DNA from: a virus
IMG/VR virus record: IMGVR_UViG_3300030116_002822
Span: 1-22,395 of that record
Length of the DNA: 22,395 nucleotides
Direction: 5' to 3' (one strand)
The translations under genes and the position numbers were made by a program. Positions 14,404-21,507 of this stretch are shown one piece after another. The notes under the pieces were generated by a model. It had not been told where the DNA came from. It saw only the letters and a program-made list of their open reading frames with translations, and did no database searches. Position 1 is the first letter of the stretch; the number at the start of each line of letters is the position of its first letter.

Positions 14404-16628
14404 TATTTCTCTCTTTCATTAGCTGCCTCTTCGCCATCAGAGGGTGAGCTTGGTTTTGTTTTAGATGCTTCTCTTATTTGAGATTTCACCATGGCTAAAC
14501 TGTCATCGAGTCGTTTTTCATATAATGTACCAGCTGCTCTTGATTTGTTTGACACACTATCAAGTCCAGACTTAAACTTCTCAACTTCGACTCTTTTTCT
14601 AAGATTAACAGATTCTCTATCTCTAGATTGCATATCACCTTTTAACTGTTTAATCTGTTCACCTGCAGCTTTTAATTGTTGCTGCAATTGTGTAATTGTA
14701 TCAGTTCTTTCTAAGACTCCTTCCATATCGAATACTTCTGTCTTCTTAAGAACTTCTTGTCTATCTATTAATCCTTTTGCATATGCATCCATATAAAACT
14801 CTAATTCTGCATATCTGTTAGATGGTAATGTAGAGCCAGTAACAACTATAATGTCATACTTTCCTACAGTAATATCATTTACAACTTTAATTTCACCAGT
14901 CTTATCATCAACTAACTTCTTGTTTATTACATAGTCAGTCATTGAATTGTTTGGCTGTATAATTCTAAATACTTTTTCAGCTTTATATAACTGCTGCATT
15001 AAAGGTATAGCAACTTGAGCAACTCTAGTTAATGATGCTTCTATGTCTGCTAATTTTGACTTCATTTTTCTTTGGCCAAACTCATCTATCGATATAGTAG
15101 CTTTATATGTTGCTGGTGCAGATTGTGCATTACCCATCATCATTTCATATAAACCTAATGCATGGTCAATATCATTCTTAGCAGTTAGCTCATTTTGATA
15201 TAACTCATTAGGTAGGGGAGTGGGCTGAACCGGCATAGGAGCGCCATCTGTTGGGTCGTAGGGTATTGCTACTCCAGGTTGAGCCCACTTTTCTTCAAAA
15301 TCTTTCATATCAACACTACCTTCTGGTACAAGTATTTTAGTATTTGTACTAGTAGTAGCATGTGCAATTATCAAAGAGCGTGTTTTATTTATATACTCTT
15401 GTAATCCCTTTATCATTCTTACATCAGATACAGGATATGGAGTTCTTGTATGAACATTCATAACAGGTACAATTGGATATTTGTCAGTTGGTAATATTCT
15501 ATCATACAACTTAGTTTCACCAATTATAACACATTGTTTAATTTTTTTACACTTTACTTTGACAACCTCAATCATATTCTGCATCATAAGTTCAGCGTAA
15601 TCAGTTTCTCTAGATTCAATAGCAGGAACTTCCTCTTCTGCTACACCCATAGCATCTTGCTCTTCATAACCTGCTGCTATAAGTTCTTGCATTTTCTGAG
15701 CTATTAACTGTTGTCTTTGTTGACTTAATTGTCTTAACAAAGCACTTGCTTTTTGAGCATCAGTAAATATTTGCCCTTGTATTATAAATGCAGGTCTACT
15801 AGAATAAGCTTCGTATTGTTCTTCGCTTAATAATTCTTCTTTTCTAGAAAACTTTTCATAAGTTCTGTATTCAGTAACAGTTACTTTATAATATCTTTCA
15901 TAACCCCTTACATATTCTTGGTTATTAACTCTACCTACATCTTCTGGAAATGTTACCTCTCCATCATCTTCACGCTCTGTAAATGGAGCATTAAAATCTA
16001 CTTTATTTCCAGAATCAGATTGAGCATTTTTTATTGCTGTCTCATACATAGGGTATAAGTCTTTTGCTTGGTCTTTTGTAAACAACTTAGATATAATAAT
16101 ATTTTCTGCATCATCAAAAAGCCTGTGTCTACTATTAGGGTCTACATAGACATCTAATGGGTCTACATCATGAAAACATACTTCACCTTTACCCATATCC
16201 ATCATAGGGTCTTGGTATACATGTATGTATCCCATTCCCATTGTATAGTAGTCGTCTACTGCTTGTCTAATAACACTTCTTCCGTCAGATATGTCATACA
16301 TGTATGTCAATAATGCACTCATTACTTGAGCTACTTTATTATCTGAATCTTCTCTAGGTGCACACCTAAATGAAGGTCTATTAGCAGTTAACATTGCTTT
16401 TGCTGATTCTACAGCAGGATGAACTCTATTTATGACTATTGGGGCTTGGCCTCTTGATTCTAATACTTCTCTTTGTTTAGCAGTCCATTGTTTACCTAAT
16501 CTAAACTCTTTATCCTCTTTGGCTTGTGCTGCCCAATTATCTCTTTTACTTGAGTAATCATCGAACAGTTGCAGTGTCTCATTTACTATATCTTCTCTGT
16601 TTGCAGCGTCTTTTTTTGAATATGCCAT
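14403..16628 (-). CDS. Portal protein (P22-like)
   Basis: A 741-aa protein, close to the length of the P22 portal (725 aa). The N-terminal region has a helical start (EDIVNETLQLFDDYSSKRDN), KEDKEFRLGKQWTAKQ, then APIVINRVHPAVESAKAM and TANRPSFRC. These are hallmarks of this portal family. YTMGMGYIHVY and DVYVDPNSR belong to the wing/stem region. A long helix and Gln-rich coiled coil (ITQLQQQLKAAGEQIKQLKG) fills the C-terminal 100 residues and would form the barrel or internal crown. It forms the dodecameric ring through which DNA enters and leaves. The start has no recognisable ribosome site, although TerL ends only 16 bases upstream, so coupling probably drives initiation. Confidence 0.88.
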   Translation of the reverse strand: MAYSKKDAANREDIVNETLQLFDDYSSKRDNWAAQAKEDKEFRLGKQWTAKQREVLESRGQAPIVINRVHPAVESAKAMLTANRPSFRCAPREDSDNKVAQVMSALLTYMYDISDGRSVIRQAVDDYYTMGMGYIHVYQDPMMDMGKGEVCFHDVDPLDVYVDPNSRHRLFDDAENIIISKLFTKDQAKDLYPMYETAIKNAQSDSGNKVDFNAPFTEREDDGEVTFPEDVGRVNNQEYVRGYERYYKVTVTEYRTYEKFSRKEELLSEEQYEAYSSRPAFIIQGQIFTDAQKASALLRQLSQQRQQLIAQKMQELIAAGYEEQDAMGVAEEEVPAIESRETDYAELMMQNMIEVVKVKCKKIKQCVIIGETKLYDRILPTDKYPIVPVMNVHTRTPYPVSDVRMIKGLQEYINKTRSLIIAHATTSTNTKILVPEGSVDMKDFEEKWAQPGVAIPYDPTDGAPMPVQPTPLPNELYQNELTAKNDIDHALGLYEMMMGNAQSAPATYKATISIDEFGQRKMKSKLADIEASLTRVAQVAIPLMQQLYKAEKVFRIIQPNNSMTDYVINKKLVDDKTGEIKVVNDITVGKYDIIVVTGSTLPSNRYAELEFYMDAYAKGLIDRQEVLKKTEVFDMEGVLERTDTITQLQQQLKAAGEQIKQLKGDMQSRDRESVNLRKRVEVEKFKSGLDSVSNKSRAAGTLYEKRLDDSLAMVKSQIREASKTKPSSPSDGEEAANEREK

Positions 16629-16644
16629 ATCTGTAATTTACGCA

Positions 16645-18144
16645 CTATAAAGTAAGCCAATCAAGTTTTTTCTTAGGGTTGCGCCATTCTTCATCTGATA
16701 ACTTCTCAAAATCTTTTCTTCTACATGGCTTTGCTCCATCTAAAGCAGTCCAGATTGCATCCATTACATCATCATGCTTTCCTTTTGGATATGAAAGAAA
16801 TTCTTGCTGTGCTTTTATATCCTCTGCTCTAAAATAGAAAGTCCCTTTGGCAAACAATGGTACTAGTGACAGTAACCTTTCTGATTTACTATTTCTTGGT
16901 TTCACTCCAGATTCTAAACCTGGAATATAAATATTTTCTTCTCGCATTATTTCTCTAACAGCAGTACGCAATGCTTCTTGGTATCCTACTGTTTCTACTT
17001 TTACTCTACGAGGTCTAAACTTTTTAAATACTTCTATTATCTTAGCAGGTTGTTCTGCTGGAGATATTCTATCTCTATATATATCTACCACATACTTATT
17101 ATTTTGGTTATCAACAGCAATAGTGGCGATAACAAAATAATCAGCCCTAGAAGAGAGAGAGCTTGCAGGGTCCACTCCAGTATAGAGTTCAACGGGTTTG
17201 ACTTCTTCATTTTCTAATCCTTTATTTTTAATTAAACAACTTTGTCCTTGTATACGTTCAAAATCATAATGATGTATCTTTATCCAATCTGGTTGGAATG
17301 GAGCATCATCAGGAGATTGTGCTATATTCATGTATTCTTGATAGAATCCATTTATATTACCTACGGACGAGAACTCGTCCTTTATAGCCAATATCCTATC
17401 TTTTGGAAATCTTTCAGGCCATATACTCTTTTCATCTTCATCCCATATAGAATACCATAGAGTATGCCATGCAGTAGATTCTTTTGCCCAACATAAAAAG
17501 CAGTCTTCAGATATAACAGTACCTATCATGGCAATTCTACCTTCATCAGACAAACTTGGAATAACAGCTTCAGTTACCCACTTTCTATTCTTTGCTCTTG
17601 ACTCTGGAGTATATGCATTTAACTCTGATTCAAAGTCATCTACTATAATTAGATTAGGTCTTGTATCTCCTTCAATAAAACCCCTAACTCTTTGACCTGT
17701 ACCAACAGCAACTATTCTTGTCCCGTTAGCTAATACTACATCTGTATGAGTCCATCTTTTAGCAGTAGTAGGTCCCATGTCCCCAAATATTTGTTTAAAT
17801 CTATCACTATGTGTCAAATGATATTTAATTCTTGATAAAAAGTTTATAGACTGCGTTTGTGATTCAGAGATAATAACCATAAATAAATCTTCATCACTTT
17901 TTTTAAACGCAGCTTTCCATAGTGGAAATATAAGCGTAGTAACTGTAGATTTAGCTGTACCTCTAGGCGCAGCAATAAGTACTCTACGTTTGTCATCATT
18001 TGACAAATAAGAATACACTTCGTTATGGAATGATGGTGTTGATTTCTTTAATGCAGTTGGAAAACAATGTTTACCAAAAAGAGCCATATTGTTACGAAGT
18101 TTTTTAAGAGCCTGTAACTGCTCATACTTTTCTTCGTAGTCCAT
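16645..18144 (-). CDS. terL: Terminase large subunit (packaging ATPase/nuclease)
   Basis: A 499-aa two-domain packaging motor. The ATPase half has a deviant Walker A at residues 59-66 (APRGTAKS, Ala where Gly is usual), an adenine-binding/Q-like region before it (PSFHNEVYSYL), the GQRVRGF motif at 150-156 and Walker B with catalytic Glu at 165-172 (LIIVDDFE). Motif III is near 205-212 (AMIGTVIS). The RNase H-like nuclease half shows likely metal ligands D325 (YTGVDPASS), E385 (VKVETVGYQ) and D460 (HDDVMDAIW). It pumps DNA into the prohead through the portal and cuts it. Its ATG is fused to the stop of the upstream small basic gene (TAATG). The gene symbol is generic. Confidence 0.93.
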   Translation of the reverse strand: MDYEEKYEQLQALKKLRNNMALFGKHCFPTALKKSTPSFHNEVYSYLSNDDKRRVLIAAPRGTAKSTVTTLIFPLWKAAFKKSDEDLFMVIISESQTQSINFLSRIKYHLTHSDRFKQIFGDMGPTTAKRWTHTDVVLANGTRIVAVGTGQRVRGFIEGDTRPNLIIVDDFESELNAYTPESRAKNRKWVTEAVIPSLSDEGRIAMIGTVISEDCFLCWAKESTAWHTLWYSIWDEDEKSIWPERFPKDRILAIKDEFSSVGNINGFYQEYMNIAQSPDDAPFQPDWIKIHHYDFERIQGQSCLIKNKGLENEEVKPVELYTGVDPASSLSSRADYFVIATIAVDNQNNKYVVDIYRDRISPAEQPAKIIEVFKKFRPRRVKVETVGYQEALRTAVREIMREENIYIPGLESGVKPRNSKSERLLSLVPLFAKGTFYFRAEDIKAQQEFLSYPKGKHDDVMDAIWTALDGAKPCRRKDFEKLSDEEWRNPKKKLDWLTL

Positions 18145-18464
18145 TATCGTTTGCTAATACTTCTAGCTCTTTCCTTTGAACAATTGCAATTCCATTTACG
18201 CAAAGCCTTGTTTATTCTGCTATTTGGGTCTCTAGCAGTCTTTGCACTAGTTAATCTGCGTTTCATACCACACATTCTAGAGCAAAAGCTTTTTCTTCTA
18301 TTAGCAGCTTTACTGCCTTTTTTAAGTTTAGAAGGCTTAGTAGTAACAGCCATGCTTAGTTTAGAACCAGGATTAGCTCTTCTATAAGATGCTATACCTG
18401 CTCTATTCAAGCCACCACTTTTACTTTTACCTTCTTTTCTTTGCCATGCTGGTGTTTTAGCCAT
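18144..18464 (-). CDS. Small Arg/Lys-rich protein, DUF6321-like (106 aa)
   Basis: About 30 % of residues are Lys or Arg (32 of 106). The run from residue 4 (TPAWQRKEGKSKSGGLN) through NPGSKL, KPSKLKKGSKAANRRKSFC, MCGMKRRLTSAKTARDP and NSRINKALRKWNC matches a small family (DUF6321) that I recall from marine phages and large eukaryotic viruses. Four cysteines in two pairs (C61/C65 and C93/C95) could bind one zinc ion. High charge suggests DNA or RNA binding. It is the gene immediately before the large terminase and is coupled to it by TAATG. It overlaps the 76-aa gene by 8 bases. A packaging or DNA-condensing role is inferred from this position; the family has no firm function known to me. Confidence 0.75.
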   Translation of the reverse strand: MAKTPAWQRKEGKSKSGGLNRAGIASYRRANPGSKLSMAVTTKPSKLKKGSKAANRRKSFCSRMCGMKRRLTSAKTARDPNSRINKALRKWNCNCSKERARSISKR

Positions 18465-18687
18465 TAGACTTCCTCTTTCTTCCTGATGCTGTAACAGACC
18501 ACTTTACATGATGTGGTCCTGTTTTTTTATATGCTTCTCTTTTCGATATACGACTAGCAACTGCTCTAGGTCTGCAGGCAGGATAAGGTCTACCTTTGTC
18601 TTTTTTACCGCTCCTGCCGCATTTCTTACCAGTCTTAACATCTCTCCAATCTTCAGCAAACCATTTTTTAAGTCCACCTTTAGCCAT
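18457..18687 (-). CDS. Small basic DUF5872-like protein (76 aa)
   Basis: The first half (KGGLKKWFAEDWRDVKTGKK, C23, GRSGKKDKGRPYPAC38RP) matches the DUF5872-type motif that I recall from phages and large DNA viruses of protists. The second half is basic, with RISKREAYKKTGPHHVKWS and an Arg/Lys end. Two cysteines 15 residues apart might pair or co-ordinate metal with His59/His60. No enzyme motif is present. It is the fourth of five basic genes lying between the putative small terminase and the large terminase. Its start shares one base with the upstream stop and its end overlaps the next gene by 8 bases. Nucleic acid binding is likely but inferred. Confidence 0.75.
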   Translation of the reverse strand: MAKGGLKKWFAEDWRDVKTGKKCGRSGKKDKGRPYPACRPRAVASRISKREAYKKTGPHHVKWSVTASGRKRKSNG

Positions 18688-18824
18688 TAGTATGTACCAC
18701 CTCTTCGCTTGTACTCTTTAACAAGCCATGCACTACCATATGCAGATGGCCATACTTTAAACTTACGTTTAGCTAAAGCTTTAACTTTTGCGTATAATGC
18801 TTTATTTTTTGGTTTAGATGCCAT
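18687..18824 (-). CDS. Tiny basic conserved protein, 45 aa
   Basis: A 45-codon gene with TAATG fusions at both ends. The peptide reads KPKNKALYAKVKALAKRKFK, then VWPSAYGSAWLVKEYKRRGG, ending TY. I recall near-identical short proteins and domains in cyanophages and giant viruses, often found with DUF5872-type proteins, so conservation is expected despite the size. The pattern is two short helices joined by a Pro-Ser-Ala-Tyr turn with a basic surface, and it has no cysteines. Function is unknown; a nucleic-acid-binding or virion-packaged role alongside its neighbours is inferred. Confidence 0.75.
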   Translation of the reverse strand: MASKPKNKALYAKVKALAKRKFKVWPSAYGSAWLVKEYKRRGGTY

Positions 18825-18955
18825 TACTTCTTTTTCTTCTTCATTTTCATTTTTCTCATTTTAGCCATTTTACTTTTCATAGCTGATGTCATTTTTTTAC
18901 CAGCTTTCTTTGGCCTTCCAACTTTACTTCCGTATGTTCCTTTACCCATTGGCAT
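18824..18955 (-). CDS. Tiny Lys/Met-rich protein with AT-hook-like core, 43 aa
   Basis: A 43-codon gene with AGGAG 8 bases before its ATG and its stop fused to the next start (TAATG). The peptide starts MPMGKGTYGSKVGRPKKAGKK and then becomes a Lys/Met repeat ending in five lysines. Eighteen of 43 residues are Lys or Arg and eight are Met. GRPKK resembles the core of an AT-hook, which inserts into the minor groove of AT-rich DNA. That fits an AT-rich genome but is not proof. Similar short 'GKGTYG' proteins occur in other phages. It could help DNA condensation or bridge terminase and DNA. Confidence 0.65.
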   Translation of the reverse strand: MPMGKGTYGSKVGRPKKAGKKMTSAMKSKMAKMRKMKMKKKKK

Positions 18956-18972
18956 AGTTATTTCTCCTTCTG

Positions 18973-19161
18973 TTATGCTAACTCTTCGTCTTTTTTTCTT
19001 AATGATTCTTCTACAGCAGGTACTCTTGTGCCTGGCTTATAATCAGAACCTTTACCATTATTTTTTCTATCAAATCCTTTAGGCATTTTAGTTACATTAC
19101 CTTTTTTATCCATCTTTGCTTTTCCTTTTCCTAAAAATGATGGAACTTTTTTATACATCAT
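18973..19161 (-). CDS. Small basic hydrophilic protein, 62 aa
   Basis: A 62-aa, Lys/Gly-rich product (KKVPSFLGKGKAKMDKKGNV, then KMPKGFDRKNNGKGSDY) with a mixed-charge end (VEESLRKKDEEL). It is predicted disordered, with no membrane segment or cysteine. Its start is fused to the stop of the putative small terminase gene (TAATG), with GAGGAGG just upstream. A second ATG follows directly, so the true N-terminus may be one residue shorter. It is the first of five consecutive small basic genes in the packaging module. I do not recognise the family. Confidence 0.65.
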   Translation of the reverse strand: MMYKKVPSFLGKGKAKMDKKGNVTKMPKGFDRKNNGKGSDYKPGTRVPAVEESLRKKDEELA

Positions 19162-19910
19162 TATTCTTCCTCCTTAGTTGTAGTTCTAGTTGCTATAAGC
19201 TTTTCTTCTTCTTCTCTAAGCTCATCTATTAATTTAACATTGCTTGTAGCTTCTATAGATTCTACAGTCTTTACAAGATGTTTGTCTTTCATGCCATGCA
19301 TATCTTGAAGGTTATCCACAGCTCTCATTAAATTTGTAATATCGCCTTTATCTTTGGCTTTCTTTATAGTTTCTTCAAGTAAATCTAAAGTATAAGCTTC
19401 AGTAAGCCCATGTTCTTGAAGTAACTTCTGTAGTTCATCTCTAACCATATCTTTGAACTTCTCCTTTTTCATTCTCTTCTTCCACATTATTCTCTGATTA
19501 TTACTAGGATTATCTAGTACATGGTCAATAGCCTTGTCATAATCCATTGTTTGTGCATAGACCATTGCCAAATTTTTCATTTTTTGACCATTTGAAAGAA
19601 CTTCCCAATGGGTTTTACCACTAATAGTTGCATTAGACTTTCTACCACTAGCTTTAAGCTTAACACTATTATAGCGAGGATTATAAAAGGTATAACCAAA
19701 TGGATACCTAATATAAATGCTAGTAGGTTTATAGGTGGACTTACTGATGACCTTAGCCACATAGCCATCATCGGAGAGTCCATATTCCCCTTCCTTTGCA
19801 TCTTTCCAGTATTTGTATTGTATATTTTTTTCATTAGCTTCTTCTTCTTTGAATATGATATAGCTAGTAGGCTTGTCATCTCCTTTGTGATGTATGTCAA
19901 TTGTATACAT
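19161..19910 (-). CDS. Putative terminase small subunit with extra N-terminal domain
   Basis: The 249-aa product has a beta-rich N-terminal part (residues 1-105, including SIYIRYPFGYTFYNPRY). A helical region follows: KNLAMVYAQTMDYDKAIDHV could be a DNA-binding helical unit. Next comes QRIMWKKRMKKEKFKDMVRD, then LQKLLQEHGLTEAYTLDLLE, IKKAKDKGDITNLMRAVDNL and a charged end. 'Helical repeat, then a long helix with LLxExGLTE and TNLMRAVxNL' is the style of phage small terminases, which recognise DNA and load it onto TerL. It sits upstream of the large terminase, separated only by five tiny genes. At 249 aa it is longer than typical small terminases (about 140-180 aa) because of the N-terminal domain. 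Assignment is by pattern and position. Confidence 0.55.
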   Translation of the reverse strand: MYTIDIHHKGDDKPTSYIIFKEEEANEKNIQYKYWKDAKEGEYGLSDDGYVAKVISKSTYKPTSIYIRYPFGYTFYNPRYNSVKLKASGRKSNATISGKTHWEVLSNGQKMKNLAMVYAQTMDYDKAIDHVLDNPSNNQRIMWKKRMKKEKFKDMVRDELQKLLQEHGLTEAYTLDLLEETIKKAKDKGDITNLMRAVDNLQDMHGMKDKHLVKTVESIEATSNVKLIDELREEEEKLIATRTTTKEEE

Positions 19911-20515
19911 TAAAAATTAAAAGCGCTATTTACTTTATCGTTTTCTGTCATAACTGATTCTTCAGTATTATATTTGACAAACTTATCTCTAGCTTCTTTT
20001 CTTTTTTTATCTAAAATACTAGCATCTTTACTTTGAGACCATTTAGGTCCCCATATTTTTTCATAGCCAGACACCATGTTTTCAATTCCTTGAGGTATTT
20101 GCTCTGGTCTTTGTTTTAATGCTAATCTTGTTAATACAGCTCCAACGTCTGGATTTCTTAAGTATTTAAGATTTCTTGATTCTTTAACATAATCTTGAGT
20201 TTCTGGGTTATATACTGCTAATTTAGATATATCAAACTCAGGGTCATTTAATTTTTTTCTTAAATACTCATTAGCTCTAGAAAGTCTTTTTTTATGTTTT
20301 TCATTCATTCTCCCAGGAGCTTGAGTTATATCAAAGTATCTTATTGGGTCTATTTGAAAAGGGCCATATGAAAGAGCATTAGGGTCTAAATCTGTTCTAC
20401 CATAGTCTGTTTCTGCACTAGCAATAAGTTTCATAAAAGGAACTGCAGATACGCTTCCTTTAAAGTATTCATCTGCCTCTGTTATTGCCCTAGTTAATTC
20501 GTCTTGTCTAGACAT
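19910..20515 (-). CDS. Lytic transglycosylase/lysozyme-fold protein
   Basis: A 201-aa protein with FMKLIASAETDYGR (candidate catalytic Glu35) followed by LSYGPFQIDPIRYF (residues 48-61). This 'E-[ST] ... GxxQI' arrangement is that of the lysozyme-like superfamily, including soluble lytic transglycosylases, which cleave the glycan strand of peptidoglycan. The rest is helical and basic, and there is no signal peptide. Its position in the head/packaging part of the operon, far from the holin-like genes, suggests a virion-borne enzyme that opens the wall during DNA entry. It could instead be the lysis endolysin. Starts and ends are both TAATG fusions with neighbours. Confidence 0.65.
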   Translation of the reverse strand: MSRQDELTRAITEADEYFKGSVSAVPFMKLIASAETDYGRTDLDPNALSYGPFQIDPIRYFDITQAPGRMNEKHKKRLSRANEYLRKKLNDPEFDISKLAVYNPETQDYVKESRNLKYLRNPDVGAVLTRLALKQRPEQIPQGIENMVSGYEKIWGPKWSQSKDASILDKKRKEARDKFVKYNTEESVMTENDKVNSAFNF

Positions 20516-20958
20516 TAGTAATCCCCAAATGGGAGGTCAATATCTTGATTTTGATTCATTAATGATTGAGAAATGTCTAACAAACCCATACCTACTGACT
20601 GCCCTGTGTCTCCCTTCATAAAATTAGCCAAAGCTCCCCTACCAGTGTTAAATCTGCTCATAAATCCACCTGCTTTACCAAATAACCCCTTGCCTTCTTT
20701 TTTTATTTTTCCGTAATTAGGATTTAGAATTTCAGTAGGCTCATTATTAGCCATAACAAAAGCATCTTCATCAAATTCAGCAGAACCTATATTTTTAAAG
20801 TTAAAGTTTCCAAAAGCTTTTTGTAAAAAATTTCTTGGCCCAGTAGTTTCGTCTTCAGTTCCTAGTATATCTGTATTTTCTGAACTAAATACTTGTGGTC
20901 CATATGGAAAAGGGTCTAAATCAACCAAGTTTCCTTTAGTATCGTAAGTTTGTGACAT
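20515..20958 (-). CDS. Unknown small Gly/Asn-rich protein, possibly virion-internal (147 aa)
   Basis: The N-terminal two thirds is polar and low in structure (FPYGPQVFSSENTDILGTED). The C-terminal third is Gly/Phe/Met-rich: GLFGKAGGFMSRFNTGRG, then QSVGMGLLDISQSLMNQ, ending DLPFGDY. Short segments like GLLDISQSLM are seen in phage internal or ejected proteins, but this is a weak resemblance. No family is recognised. It lies between another small unknown gene and the transglycosylase-like gene, with 0-1 base spacing at both sides, so the three are translated together. An ejection or internal-head role is inferred. Confidence 0.55.
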   Translation of the reverse strand: MSQTYDTKGNLVDLDPFPYGPQVFSSENTDILGTEDETTGPRNFLQKAFGNFNFKNIGSAEFDEDAFVMANNEPTEILNPNYGKIKKEGKGLFGKAGGFMSRFNTGRGALANFMKGDTGQSVGMGLLDISQSLMNQNQDIDLPFGDY

Positions 20959-21294
20959 TTAAAACCTAAAATTTAAATTAAAAGTTGCATCCTTATCCAC
21001 TGATAAGTCTAAATTTTCATTAGGACTATACATTAAATTGCCTTTTTCAATGTCTAACTTTGTCTTTTCAGGCATAATCTTGTCAATAAAAGGCTGAATC
21101 TTTTTATCTAGCAAACTTTTACCTAATAATCCTTGTATTGCTAACTCAGGATTGTTTTTTAACATGTTAAATGACTCTTTTAGCTTCTCTCTTTTAGCAA
21201 CTCCTTTGTAAAGAAGCTCTGCCCAAGCTGGATTTACCTTAGGTAAATAGTTTAAACTGTCAATAGGCTCTATTTTGCGTTTATTATAATCCAT
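20959..21294 (-). CDS. First gene of late operon, unknown, with beta-barrel-like C-terminus (111 aa)
   Basis: A 111-aa protein from ATG 21294 (MDYNKRKIEPIDSLNYLPKV). An upstream ATG at 21324 would add ten hydrophobic residues; neither has a visible ribosome site, and I prefer the downstream one. A helical basic middle (KGVAKREKLKESFNMLKNN, LLGKSLLDKKIQPFIDKI) is followed by a final strand-rich segment (NLDLSVDKDATFNLNFRF). The last nine residues have hydrophobics at every second position and end in Phe, like the terminal strand of outer-membrane proteins. There is no signal peptide. The gene heads the leftward operon next to the palindrome-rich intergenic region. No family is recognised. Confidence 0.6.
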   Translation of the reverse strand: MDYNKRKIEPIDSLNYLPKVNPAWAELLYKGVAKREKLKESFNMLKNNPELAIQGLLGKSLLDKKIQPFIDKIMPEKTKLDIEKGNLMYSPNENLDLSVDKDATFNLNFRF

Positions 21295-21352
21295 AATACG
21301 GTTATAAATTAAAGACAAACACATATACAGTGCAATTAATTTTTAAAATACA

Positions 21353-21433
21353 TGTATACACAGCAGGTATACCTATAGATTGTTTGTCAATAGTCTTTAA
21401 TCTGTATATACCTCTATATACACCTATGGTATA
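21353..21433. promoter_or_regulatory. Cluster of TATAC-type palindromes (operator, promoter or origin)
   Basis: This AT-rich segment holds three palindromes: TGTATACA (21353-21360), AGGTATACCT (21365-21374) and an 8-bp inverted repeat TGTATATA-N4-TATATACA (21403-21422). A further half-like GGTATA lies at 21428-21433. A minus-strand TTGACA (21390-21385) lies among them, but I find no -10 at consensus spacing. The cluster sits just upstream of the first late gene and is the best place for late-operon control. Binding of a phage transcription regulator, a phage-specific promoter or a replication origin would all fit. Confidence 0.5.
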
Positions 21434-21507
21434 AAATACACCAAAAAATATTTTTTGCAAGAGTTTTTTTAAAAAGTGCGAAAAAACCTGTAAAATTGCG
21501 AATTTAG

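Noticed and set aside
18508-18690. Rightward frames antisense to the small basic genes (also 18151-18387)
   Set aside because: They are reverse complements of Lys/Arg-rich genes, giving Phe/Leu-rich translations without a ribosome site.
19577-19900. Leftward 107-codon frame overlapping the putative small terminase
   Set aside because: It is nested in the 249-aa gene in another frame. The 249-aa frame has TAATG junctions at both ends and a coherent helical C-terminus.
21385-21390. Leftward TTGACA as a standard promoter for the late operon
   Set aside because: There is no -10 hexamer at 16-18 bases; the nearest TATACC is only 13 bases away. It is kept as part of the palindrome cluster rather than called as a promoter.
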